Positions 45,719 through 53,542 of a DNA stretch of 64,000 nt are shown piece by piece. How positions within the stretch are numbered: position 1 is the stretch's first letter; every line of letters starts with the position of its first letter. The notes beneath the pieces are model-generated. The model did not search any database and was not told where the DNA came from. It saw nothing but the letters and a program-made list of their open reading frames with translations. Source of the DNA: Siphonobacter curvatus (lineage in GTDB: Bacteria > Bacteroidota > Bacteroidia > Cytophagales > Spirosomataceae). The DNA lies in contig NZ_PTRA01000002.1 of the NCBI RefSeq assembly GCF_002943425.1, positions 372,090 to 436,089 of the forward strand, in the 5' to 3' direction. The translations under genes and the position numbers were made by a program.

Positions 45719-46741
45719 CTACGGTGTACAGCCGTCGCTCTGGATAAATACCTGTCCTCCTTTCACCTGGTAAGTGGCCCCGATGGCCTGACAAATGGCA
45801 CTTAAACGTTCCTGAAGATTTTCTTCTTTAAAAGAGGTATTGATGGAACAGTTGCGAAGCTGTTCGGCATTGTAATTGATTTTGACACCAAACTGACGTT
45901 GCAGTTCTGCCAGTACCCGGGGCACCGGAGCGTTGTCAAACGTCTGTTCCCGGAACACGGCTCGTTTTTTAACCAGCGTGATTTTATCCAGACGGTCCAG
46001 CCGTTTGTCGTACGTAAGCTGTTCCTGCGGATTCAGAATCGTCGGTACAGCGGTACTCGTTCGTACCCGTACCCCGACCCGGCCACTGCGTACCTGAACC
46101 ACCGTTTTCTGGGTTTGGGGCCGGGCGTAAATCCAGAAACTCGTACCTAACACTTTTGTACTCAATTCAGATGTGTACACGACGAACGGATGATTCGGGT
46201 CTTTAGTAATGTCAAAGAAAGCATCGCCGTAGAGCTGTACTGCCCGTTTATCCTTCGGAAACTGCACCGGATACCACAAACGACTATTCTTTTCCAAGGT
46301 TACTACACTGCCGTCCGGTAACAGTACCGTGACGGGTTCTTTTCCTGGATTGGTTTTCAAGGCCCAATGCAGGGAAGCAGGTTCGGGCGTCACGGGTTTT
46401 TCCGGCCAGATCCACCACCCCAGTCCCGCCACAATCAGCAGCACCGCCGCCCACCGGACCCAGGTAAACACTCGCAATCGACGCAGGGGTTGTACTACCA
46501 CGCGTTCCCTCAGCTTTTCCAGTTCCAGCTGTACCTCAGCCTGCGGAACGGGTTCGGCGTAATGGGCGTAAATTTCCTCCAGAAACAGGCGGGCCTGACG
46601 AATCACGTACTCCTGTTCCGGATGCATCGTAAGGTACTCTTGCCAGAACAAAGCCTGTGACCCGGCCGGATCACGTACCCAGTGACGAAAGGATTCGTCC
46701 TGAATAAAATCACGGGCTTCAAAATTCTGGTATTTTTTCAT
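45719..46741 (-). CDS. FecR family anti-sigma factor, locus 2
   Basis: 340 residues from ATG 46739-46741, nine codons inside the longest frame. An N-terminal cytoplasmic domain of ~100 residues is followed by a membrane helix (WAAVLLIVAGLGWWIW), the FecR domain (VLLPDGSVVTLEKNSRLWYP, VLGTSFWIYARP) and a DUF4974 tail (VPRVLAELQRQFGVKINYN, ending QVFIQSDGC). There is no homopolymer tract here, unlike its counterpart in locus 1. It controls the sigma factor encoded 83 bp upstream and senses the STN domain of SusC. Confidence 0.92.
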   Translation of the reverse strand: MKKYQNFEARDFIQDESFRHWVRDPAGSQALFWQEYLTMHPEQEYVIRQARLFLEEIYAHYAEPVPQAEVQLELEKLRERVVVQPLRRLRVFTWVRWAAVLLIVAGLGWWIWPEKPVTPEPASLHWALKTNPGKEPVTVLLPDGSVVTLEKNSRLWYPVQFPKDKRAVQLYGDAFFDITKDPNHPFVVYTSELSTKVLGTSFWIYARPQTQKTVVQVRSGRVGVRVRTSTAVPTILNPQEQLTYDKRLDRLDKITLVKKRAVFREQTFDNAPVPRVLAELQRQFGVKINYNAEQLRNCSINTSFKEENLQERLSAICQAIGATYQVKGGQVFIQSDGCTP

Positions 46742-46824
46742 GAAAAAATAAAACAGTGCACGTTTCAATAGTAGAGTGTGCGGTAGCCGCAGAACCTAAC
46801 CAAAAACGATGAAAATTTTTTGAA

Positions 46825-47436
46825 TTAATTTTCGGGGAAAGGAAAACTCAACGCATTCGCTACCCAAAGAACACCTCCCACGACCCAAGCATTGCGGAGT
46901 TCCTTGAGCGAACGGGACAGCAGATTATAGACGCTCTGGTGGTTGAGTTGCATGATCTCCGCAATCTGATCGTGCGAGAGACCTTCGTAATAATGTAGAA
47001 AAATAATTTCCCGCTGCCGGGGAGACAGCGATTCCAGAGCTTTGGTCAGACGCAGATGATATTCTTCCTGGGTTTCCTGATGGATGAGCAGCGATTCTAC
47101 CCCCAGCTCCTCACTACCTAAGGATTCCGGATACGCTTCGTGCGAATACCCCGATTGCTGCCGGTAAGATCGGTAGATTTTGTTTCGCAGGATGGCAAAC
47201 AGGTAGGCTTTAATATCCTCGGGTTTCGGCAATGACTCGCGTCGGGTCCAGAGTTCTAGGAAAAGCTCCTGTAGTAAATCTTTGACGAGCTCCCGATCAC
47301 GTTCCAGCTTTAGCCCGTAATTCAGCAGAGCCGCATAATACCACTCCGCTACCTGATTTAAGGCAGCCGAATCCCCCTGGCAAAGCTGTAGCCATACGTG
47401 CTGGGCCTCTAAGGAGTGGGGATGCTGGGAAATCAA
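46825..47436 (-). CDS. ECF RNA polymerase sigma factor, locus 2 (TTG start)
   Basis: 203 residues. Region 2 (LVKDLLQELFLELWTRRESL, followed by KAYLFAILRNKIY) and region 4 (SLSPRQREIIFLHYYEGLSH, DQIAEIMQLNHQSVYNLLSR) are complete. The reading frame has no ATG before the sigma domain: it opens with TTG at 47434-47436 and a stop lies two codons upstream, so a TTG start is required. A hydrophobic C-terminal tail (AWVVGGVLWVANALSF) is unusual but occurs in some Bacteroidota homologues. It leads locus 2. Confidence 0.9.
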   Translation of the reverse strand: MISQHPHSLEAQHVWLQLCQGDSAALNQVAEWYYAALLNYGLKLERDRELVKDLLQELFLELWTRRESLPKPEDIKAYLFAILRNKIYRSYRQQSGYSHEAYPESLGSEELGVESLLIHQETQEEYHLRLTKALESLSPRQREIIFLHYYEGLSHDQIAEIMQLNHQSVYNLLSRSLKELRNAWVVGGVLWVANALSFPFPEN

Positions 47437-47603
47437 TGCTTAAACAGGGTTATGATTTCGCGGCAAGTTACTATAATTAACAAAAAAACACCATAAAGTG
47501 CAATTTATATCCAGTACTAAATTTTCTTGATTTTCTGTAAAAGACGTTCTCCTCTCCTTTAGTCCTCACACGTTCAGAGGGGTGTTGGGCGTTTCTTCCC
47601 AGC

Positions 47604-47639
47604 ATTGACAAAATCAATTTTTCGATTAAAACTATCAAT
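47604..47639 (+). promoter_or_regulatory. Two tandem LysR-type boxes upstream of catalase (candidate OxyR operator)
   Basis: ATTGA-N5-TCAAT at 47604-47618 and ATTAA-N5-TCAAT at 47625-47639 are two near-identical dyads spaced exactly 21 bp apart, that is two helical turns. This is the geometry of an OxyR tetramer site. A CACTTTTG box at 47663-47670 could be the -7 element of the catalase gene (ATG 47704). Confidence 0.6.
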
Positions 47640-47703
47640 TTTTCTTAACCATCGGGCGTGGTCACTTTTGTTCGGAAAACCAATTTAACCCCTTGTTTTA
47701 CGC

Positions 47704-49182
47704 ATGGAAAACCAGAACAAATTAACTACGGCTACGGGAACGCCCGTTCCGGACAATCAAAATGTACTGACGGCGGGGCCGCGGGGCCCGCTCTTGCTAC
47801 AGGACTTTTGGTTTCTGGAAAAAATGGCTCACTTCGACCGTGAAGTTATTCCCGAGCGTCGCATGCACGCCAAGGGCTCGGGAGCGTACGGCACTTTTAC
47901 CGTCACACACGACATTACGGCCTATACTAAAGCCGATCTCTTTTCCGAAATTGGGAAGAAAACTGAGCTGTTTATTCGCTTTTCGACCGTGGCTGGCGAA
48001 CGGGGAGCCGCCGATGCCGAACGCGACATTCGGGGTTTTGCCCTGAAATTCTATACCCAGCAGGGAAACTGGGACCTGGTCGGAAACAATACGCCCGTCT
48101 TCTTTTTCCGCGACCCGATGAAGTTTGCCGACCTGAATCACGTGGTTAAGCGTGATCCGCGAACGAATATGCACAATGCCGACAGTAACTGGGATTTCTG
48201 GACGCTGCTGCCCGAGGCTCTGCATCAGGTAACGATTGTGATGAGTGATCGGGGCATTCCCCGCACGTACCGGCACATGCACGGCTTCGGCAGTCACACC
48301 TACAGCTTCATCAATCACCAGAACGAGCGTTTCTGGGTGAAGTTTCATTTCAGAAGTCAGCAGGGCATTGAAAACCTGACGAACGAACAGGCGGCTGAAC
48401 TCATTGGTCAGGACCGGGAATCGCACCAACGCGACCTGTACGACAACATCGAGCAGGGGAACTATCCCAAATGGCAGTTCCTGGTACAGATCATGCCGGA
48501 AGCCGAGGCCCACACGTACGCCATTCATCCCTTCGATCTCACCAAAGTCTGGCCGCATGCCGATTATCCGCTGATTCCCGTCGGTGCGTTTGAATTGAAC
48601 CGGAATCCCGCTAATTACTTCGCGGAAGTAGAACAGGTTGCCTTTAATCCGGCCAACATTGTCCCCGGCATTGGCTATTCGCCCGATAAGATGTTGCAGG
48701 GGCGGTTGTTCTCGTACGGCGATGCTCAACGGTACCGTCTGGGCGTGAATCATGCCCATATTCCGGTCAATGCCCCGAAGTGTCCGTTCCACGCTTTCCA
48801 CCGCGACGGGGCCATGCGTACCGACGGTAACCACGGGTCAACAATTGCGTACCAACCCAATAGTTTTGGCCAGTGGCAGGAACAATCCGAATTTAAGGAG
48901 CCACCCCTGAAACTGAACGGCGACGCGGATGCGTACGAGTTTAGGGAAGACGATACGGATTACTTCTCCCAGCCCGGCAATCTGTTCAGAAAGATGACTG
49001 AAGCCCAGAAACAGGTACTCTTCAGCAATACGGCAGCCGCTGTGGGTAAAGCCCAGCAATTCATTCAGGTACGCCACATCCGCAATTGTTACCAGGCCGA
49101 CCCGGCTTACGGTACGGGCGTAGCTCAGGCCCTGGGGCTGGCGATGGAGGAGGTTAACCAGTTTACGCATCCTCAGTTATAA
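47704..49182 (+). CDS. katA: Heme catalase (monofunctional, small-subunit clade)
   Basis: 492 residues, the length of small-subunit (clade 3) catalases. The distal histidine is H55 in [10 protein letters not shown], the distal asparagine is in [12 protein letters not shown], and the proximal tyrosine is Y338 in [20 protein letters not shown]-type small catalase ending ([13 protein letters not shown]) is present. It converts hydrogen peroxide to water and oxygen in the cytoplasm. It converges with an oxyR-like gene downstream, and its promoter region carries tandem LysR-type boxes, so peroxide induction is probable. Confidence 0.96.
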   Translation: MENQNKLTTATGTPVPDNQNVLTAGPRGPLLLQDFWFLEKMAHFDREVIPERRMHAKGSGAYGTFTVTHDITAYTKADLFSEIGKKTELFIRFSTVAGERGAADAERDIRGFALKFYTQQGNWDLVGNNTPVFFFRDPMKFADLNHVVKRDPRTNMHNADSNWDFWTLLPEALHQVTIVMSDRGIPRTYRHMHGFGSHTYSFINHQNERFWVKFHFRSQQGIENLTNEQAAELIGQDRESHQRDLYDNIEQGNYPKWQFLVQIMPEAEAHTYAIHPFDLTKVWPHADYPLIPVGAFELNRNPANYFAEVEQVAFNPANIVPGIGYSPDKMLQGRLFSYGDAQRYRLGVNHAHIPVNAPKCPFHAFHRDGAMRTDGNHGSTIAYQPNSFGQWQEQSEFKEPPLKLNGDADAYEFREDDTDYFSQPGNLFRKMTEAQKQVLFSNTAAAVGKAQQFIQVRHIRNCYQADPAYGTGVAQALGLAMEEVNQFTHPQL

Positions 49183-49183
49183 A

Positions 49184-49215
49184 AAAAAGCCAGTCGCAGC
49201 TACGACTGGCTTTTT
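49184..49215. terminator. Bidirectional terminator between katA and oxyR
   Basis: AAAAAGCCAGTCG (49184-49196) pairs perfectly with CGACTGGCTTTTT (49203-49215) around a 6-nt loop, with U-tracts in both directions. Confidence 0.92.
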
Positions 49216-49234
49216 GTAATCCTATCACAAGTGA

Positions 49235-50143
49235 TTAAAGTTTGGCTTGAATAGCCGTCTCATACACCTCTACTATTTCCTGTTTTAGTGACTCGATCAT
49301 TCGTCGCTTCACAAACGTTTTGGGCGTGATGATTCCGATCGAGCGGGTAGGTTCCGGGGCTTTGAAGGGTCGGATTTTCCGTTGTTGTTCTTTATTCAAC
49401 TGGGTCAGAGCCAGCTCGGGAAGAATGGTAGCTCCGCCGTTTTCATCCACCAGTCGCCGTAAGGTTTCCAGACTGCCCGTATGAAATGCATAGGTGGGCT
49501 CCTCAGGCTGTTCCCTCTTTTTTTGGCACATCCGCAGTACTTCATCCCGCAAGCAGTGGCCTTCGTTGAGTACCCAGATTTCAGCCGGATCAATGTCTTC
49601 CGGTTTCAATGTTTTCTTCTGGGCCAATGGACTGGTAATGTCCACGTACGCTACTAACTTTTCCGTAAATAGCGGATGTTCCAGCAACTGGCTTTCGTTA
49701 AGCGGCGTGGAGACAATCCCGCAGTCAATCACACCCTGTTTGATTTTATGAATGATCTGGGCCGTGGTTTCTTCCCAAATTATGAGTTTAACTCCCGGAT
49801 GTTTATTGCGAAACCGACTCATCAGGCCAGGAATCAGGTACGGAGCCAGCGTCGTGATGACACCGATGTGCAACTCGCCAGCTAAGGCCCGTTGTTCCTG
49901 CTGAGCCACTTCCCTGATCCGATAGTAATCGTCCAGCAGCAAACGTGCTTTTTCGATGATTTCCGTACCTATTTTGGTTGGCACCACGGGATTTCTTTCA
50001 AAAAGCTTTACGCCCAGTACGTCTTCCAGCTTTTGAAGCTGAAGACTGAGCGTCGGTTGCGTTACAAAACAATGGGTAGCGGCTTTATTGAAACTCCGGT
50101 AGGTATCTACGGCCACCAGGTATTCGAGCTGTACGATTGTCAT
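49235..50143 (-). CDS. oxyR: Hydrogen-peroxide sensing LysR regulator OxyR
   Basis: 302 residues from ATG 50141-50143; the longer frame adds 52 residues not seen in LysR proteins. The N-terminal HTH is MTIVQLEYLVAVDTYRSF followed by TQPTLSLQLQKLE. The redox site is GHCLRDEVLRMC with C197 and C206, the same spacing as C199/C208 of E. coli OxyR, and the HCLRD motif is identical. Oxidation to a disulfide by peroxide should activate it. It converges with katA, its expected target. The gene follows yggS on the same strand after a 177-bp gap. Confidence 0.95.
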   Translation of the reverse strand: MTIVQLEYLVAVDTYRSFNKAATHCFVTQPTLSLQLQKLEDVLGVKLFERNPVVPTKIGTEIIEKARLLLDDYYRIREVAQQEQRALAGELHIGVITTLAPYLIPGLMSRFRNKHPGVKLIIWEETTAQIIHKIKQGVIDCGIVSTPLNESQLLEHPLFTEKLVAYVDITSPLAQKKTLKPEDIDPAEIWVLNEGHCLRDEVLRMCQKKREQPEEPTYAFHTGSLETLRRLVDENGGATILPELALTQLNKEQQRKIRPFKAPEPTRSIGIITPKTFVKRRMIESLKQEIVEVYETAIQAKL

Positions 50144-50320
50144 GGGAGTAAACGACTTGAGTATGAATGGGTATTTCGCCGAAAATGAAAGGAACGGTAG
50201 CAACGGAGGAGTCGTAAATAAGCTGGAGGACCGGACTACACCTGAGAAATGACAGATTGGGTAGGCTTCAAAAGCAAGCGGTACGTTACTACCGTTCATT
50301 GAACGGATGTCATGCCCCTC

Positions 50321-51040
50321 TCACTCCTTCCAGATTTCCTTACCCAGAAAACGATTCCCAAACACGGCCGTACCGATGCGTACCAGGTTGGAGCCTTCGG
50401 CGATAGCTAATTCCAGATCCTGACTCATGCCCATGGAAAGTTCCAGGGACGAAATCCCATCCAACCCTTCCGCCAGGAGTTGATCTCTGGTCTGGCGAAG
50501 TAAGGCCAGGGAAGGACGCATCTTTTCCTTTTCAACATCCAGCAGTCCAATGGTCATTAAACCTTTGATCCGGAGCGTATCGAGGGGTCGGATCGCTTTG
50601 ATAAAGTTCAGAACCTCCGCGGGATTTAGTCCGTATTTGCTGGTTTCGTAGGAAGTGTTGACCTGAATGTACACCTCCAGCGATTTACCCAGTTTTTGCA
50701 GCTGCTGGTCGAGTTGTTGAGCGACGGCCAGCCGATCTAATGACTGGATGCAGGAGACGTACTTAAGCACCTCTTTGATTTTGTTGGTTTGTAAGTGACC
50801 GATGAAATGCCGCTCGATGGGAAGATGCTCTAGCTCTGCCTGTTTGTCGCGTAATTCCTGGACTTTGTTTTCACCGATAAGCGTTTCACCCGCTTCAATC
50901 GCCAATCGAATTTGATCGGCGGGTACTGTTTTGGTGGCCAGCAAGAGGCGTACTTCAGCTACGGTCCGGCCCGACTCCTGACAGGCTTTCTGGATTCGCT
51001 GACGAACCGTTTGCAGGTTTTCGACAATGGACGTATGCAT
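50321..51040 (-). CDS. yggS: YggS family PLP-binding homeostasis protein
   Basis: 239 residues, the usual PLPBP length. The PLP-binding lysine is K37 in LLLATKTVP; GENKVQEL, HFIGHLQTNK and the C-terminal LSMGMSQDLELAIAEGSNLVRIG with GTAVFG are the hallmark motifs of the fold-type III YggS/PROSC family. It buffers pyridoxal phosphate and affects amino/keto acid balance; it has no known enzymatic activity. It is divergent from a MocR/PdxR-type regulator that also uses PLP, which suggests a shared vitamin B6 link. Confidence 0.95.
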   Translation of the reverse strand: MHTSIVENLQTVRQRIQKACQESGRTVAEVRLLLATKTVPADQIRLAIEAGETLIGENKVQELRDKQAELEHLPIERHFIGHLQTNKIKEVLKYVSCIQSLDRLAVAQQLDQQLQKLGKSLEVYIQVNTSYETSKYGLNPAEVLNFIKAIRPLDTLRIKGLMTIGLLDVEKEKMRPSLALLRQTRDQLLAEGLDGISSLELSMGMSQDLELAIAEGSNLVRIGTAVFGNRFLGKEIWKE

Positions 51041-51169
51041 AGTTATAGAATTCTTCGAGATAGGATCAAATGCGTATAAACCTTCACCTGACTACCCGCA
51101 CTGAAACCACTGGTTTAGCCTTTACGGGTGGTAACGCCTTCTACCAATAGCTTAAAAGGTTAATCTTTC

Positions 51170-51267
51170 GATGAATAAGCAAGTAGTACCCAGCGGTATA
51201 GCAAGGAGGATGCTGAGCCGCCACTCGATCCTTTACGTTTCTGCGGGCCTACTTGCTGGTATTCATC
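51170..51267. repeat. 98-bp element with terminal inverted repeats
   Basis: GATGAATAAGCAAGTAG (51170-51186) is complementary to CTACTTGCTGGTATTCATC (51249-51267), all 17 bases pairing with a 2-nt bulge on the right. The interior is 62 nt and partly self-complementary (AAGGAGGAT with ATCCTTT). It codes for nothing recognisable and may be a miniature inverted-repeat element or a structured leader. Confidence 0.5.
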
Positions 51268-51334
51268 CATGGGTTCACTAGCATGGCAATTCTTCACTAT
51301 TGATAATATGCGTTGGAGCAGGTCTTTTTACTAC

Positions 51335-51358
51335 CGCAACAAAGGTTGCGTATATTTG
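51335..51358 (+). promoter_or_regulatory. Promoter and dyad operator of the MocR/PdxR-type gene
   Basis: CGCAAC-N4-GTTGCG (51335-51350) is a perfect inverted repeat directly followed by TATATTTG (51351-51358), an exact match to the Bacteroidota -7 consensus TAnnTTTG. The ATG lies 34 bp further. Binding of a regulator, possibly the gene product itself, would block the promoter. Confidence 0.65.
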
Positions 51359-51392
51359 GCCTAGCTATCTCCTCCAGTTTTAACAAATACAC

Positions 51393-52838
51393 ATGGGCCA
51401 GTTAAGACCATGGACACTTGGTTTATCCCTTAATTGGGAGGATTCAAAAGCCATTTACCTACAAATTGCGGATTACCTCAGGCAGGAAATTCAGAAAGGC
51501 CGACTACTCCCCAACACGGCTTTGCCGGGCAGTCGTAGTCTGGCGGAGCAACTTCAGGTCAATCGCAAAACCGTAGTCGAAGCCTACGAACAGCTCCTAG
51601 CCGAGGGCTGGCTGGAAAGTCGGCATAAAAGCGGCACGTTCGTTTCTCCACAACTCCCGCAAAAACTGGCGGATCAGGGTCGGGTTACCCAGAAGCCTTC
51701 GGCCAATCGTTCTTCGGGACCGGCGACCACCCTCTCCCCGAAAGTTCCCGTAATCGCGGTGTCCGATGGCATTCCGGATGTTCGACTGGCTCCGCTGGAT
51801 GAGTTATCGAGGGCTTATCGGCGTATTTTTAATCAAAAAGCCCGCTGGCGATTGATGGGGTACAGCAGTGAACTGGGCAATGAGCTGCTTCGGGAAAACA
51901 TCGCTCACATGCTTTCGCAGTACCGGGGCATTCCGGTACAAGCGGATGAAATTCTCATTACCCGGGGAAGCCAGATGGCCCTGTACCTAACCGCCTTGTC
52001 TCTGATTCAGCCGGGCGATGTGGTACTGATTGAAAACCCCGGTTACGCCCCCGCTTGGCAGGTTTTGCGACAGGCGGGGGCACAACTGATCCCGATTCCA
52101 GTGGATGACGAAGGGATTCAGATTGAAGCCGTAGAAAGCGTCTGTCGGCGTACCCCCGTCAAAGCCCTGCTGACGACACCCCAGCACCAGTTTCCCACGA
52201 CCGTTACCCTCAAAGCGGATCGGCGAATGGCCCTGCTGGAGTTGTCGCATCAGTATGGTTTCACCATTATTGAGGATGATTACGACCATGAGTTCCATTA
52301 CGGGACCAAGGTTCCTTTGCCGCTGGCGAGTTATGCTCATGGCGGACCTATCATTTACATCAGTTCGCTGAGTAAACTCATTGCTCCGGCCGTTCGCATT
52401 GGTTTTGTGACGGGGCCACCGGCTTTTATTCAGGCCGCCGCCGCCCTTCGTTCCATTATTGACCGCCAGGGAGACAATGTACTGGAACAGGCGGTGGCAG
52501 AGTTGATGCAAGCGGGAGAAATTCAGAAACACGCCCGCCGGGCCCTGAATGTGTACCGCCAAAGGCACGCTCAAACCCACCAGTTTTTGCAACAGTATCT
52601 GGCCGATGTCCTTACTTATCGGGTACCCGAAGGGGGACTCGCCTACTGGATTCGTTTCAATGACAACCGAAATATTCCTGAACTGACCAAACAGCTACAA
52701 CAGCAGGGCGTCAGCGTCATTAATACCGATGCGTTTTCGTACGAGGGTACGGGCCTGAATGCCCTCCGCATCGGCTTTGCTTCGCTGACCAGTCCGGAAA
52801 TGGAACAGGTGCTACAGGTGTTACAAAAAACGCTCTAA
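51393..52838 (+). CDS. MocR family GntR/aminotransferase-type transcriptional regulator (PdxR-like)
   Basis: 481 residues. The N-terminal GntR winged HTH (IYLQIADYLRQEIQKGRL, LPGSRSLAEQLQVNRKTV) is joined to a fold-type I aminotransferase domain with NPGYAP, EDDYDHEF and the PLP lysine K328 in SSLSKLIAP. These are diagnostic of MocR proteins, of which PdxR controls PLP synthesis. No pdxS/pdxT genes are adjacent, but yggS is divergent, so control of B6 homeostasis is likely. Assignment as PdxR proper is tentative. It carries a promoter with an operator-like dyad. Confidence 0.9.
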   Translation: MGQLRPWTLGLSLNWEDSKAIYLQIADYLRQEIQKGRLLPNTALPGSRSLAEQLQVNRKTVVEAYEQLLAEGWLESRHKSGTFVSPQLPQKLADQGRVTQKPSANRSSGPATTLSPKVPVIAVSDGIPDVRLAPLDELSRAYRRIFNQKARWRLMGYSSELGNELLRENIAHMLSQYRGIPVQADEILITRGSQMALYLTALSLIQPGDVVLIENPGYAPAWQVLRQAGAQLIPIPVDDEGIQIEAVESVCRRTPVKALLTTPQHQFPTTVTLKADRRMALLELSHQYGFTIIEDDYDHEFHYGTKVPLPLASYAHGGPIIYISSLSKLIAPAVRIGFVTGPPAFIQAAAALRSIIDRQGDNVLEQAVAELMQAGEIQKHARRALNVYRQRHAQTHQFLQQYLADVLTYRVPEGGLAYWIRFNDNRNIPELTKQLQQQGVSVINTDAFSYEGTGLNALRIGFASLTSPEMEQVLQVLQKTL

Positions 52839-53063
52839 GCTATTGGGATTTAGCCGGCATGGTATCCGTCTCGTTACAAACGGAACCGATTGTCCGACGG
52901 CTTTCCGCGGATCATATCCAGCAAGTACAGTTACTAGGATATAAAACGGTAGCAGTACGAATAGCATCCATTTTGTATAGAGCATGAGGGGAACTAGAAA
53001 GGAAGCCCTGGAAAGTCGTACAATCGCTTCCAGATCGCCCGTAATGTTGGGTATACTTTTCAT
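52821..53063 (-). CDS. Possible small membrane protein, doubtful
   Basis: An 80-codon frame starting with MKSIPNITGDLEAIVRL, with one strongly hydrophobic segment (about 22-47, ending TVLAGY). It overlaps the tail of the MocR gene by 18 bp tail-to-tail. No family is recognised. The C-terminal third is basic and irregular, with no protein-like pattern. It may be a genuine small gene, a decayed one, or chance. Confidence 0.22.
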   Translation of the reverse strand: MKSIPNITGDLEAIVRLSRASFLVPLMLYTKWMLFVLLPFYILVTVLAGYDPRKAVGQSVPFVTRRIPCRLNPNSLERFL

Positions 53064-53258
53064 GGCTTTACGGGAAAATGGTGGTTTATTTTATAGAGTA
53101 TGATGTCGATTGTACTAGGGCTGTTTTTTGTCCTGCTACGAAGGCTGGTCAGCAGCCTTTGCCCATTTCTTGGAAGAACATCTGCTTAGTTTTACTCTTA
53201 CAGGGTTTCGTTATTCACCTAGACTGGGTTTGGCTCCGTTGGCAAGGCTGGCTTGTAG

Positions 53259-53341
53259 CCCCTGAGCCTCTCCACGACTAACGACAGCCCGCTTTAGTCC
53301 ACCGCGTTGCGGCTGTCGTAGGTCGTTCCGTTGCTCAGGGG
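53259..53341. repeat. 83-nt composite inverted repeat
   Basis: Three nested perfect arms pair in register: CCCCTGAGC (53259-53267) with GCTCAGGGG (53333-53341), ACGAC (53274-53278) with GTCGT (53322-53326), and ACGACAGCC (53281-53289) with GGCTGTCGT (53311-53319). The result is one long hairpin with small internal loops. It is GC-rich relative to its surroundings and not next to a stop codon, resembling REP/MITE-like elements or a structured RNA. Confidence 0.55.
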
Positions 53342-53504
53342 CGGGAGAGGTTTTCTTCTTCTGAAAGCTGATAAATATTTGACTAATTGTCAGAAGTTGA
53401 TGGTTGTTAAATTTCAATCAAAACTCTTCATGGACGGCAAACTGATCTATTTGTGTATACATCGAACCTCATACTCTGATAAAACAAACCTCCTATTATT
53501 CTAT

Positions 53505-53541
53505 ATAAAACGCAGCGTCAGGTTAGCCCTGACGCTGCGTT
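53505..53541 (-). terminator. Intrinsic terminator of the DapA-like/cupin operon
   Basis: AACGCAGCGTCAGG (53509-53522) pairs perfectly with CCTGACGCTGCGTT (53528-53541); on the minus strand the stem is followed by TTTTATATAG. It starts 2 bp beyond the stop codon. Confidence 0.9.
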
Positions 53542-53542
53542 C

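Larger units (their letters stand above)
51041..51392. other. Divergent intergenic region between yggS and the MocR regulator
   Basis: 352 bp. It contains a 98-bp element bounded by inverted repeats (51170-51267) and, nearer the regulator gene, a CGCAAC/GTTGCG dyad abutting a consensus -7 box. The yggS promoter must lie within the first ~130 bp but shows no clear consensus. Confidence 0.6.
52839..53542. other. Low-coding region between the MocR gene and the DapA-like gene
   Basis: About 700 bp without a convincing gene. It contains the doubtful 80-codon frame above, an 83-nt composite hairpin (53259-53341) and the terminator of the DapA-like gene (53505-53541). It may hold remains of decayed sequence. 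Confidence 0.5.

Noticed and set aside
47797-48834. A 345-codon open frame antisense to katA
   Set aside because: It lies entirely inside the catalase gene on the other strand, and the translation shows no family pattern. It is a shadow of the strong codon bias of katA.
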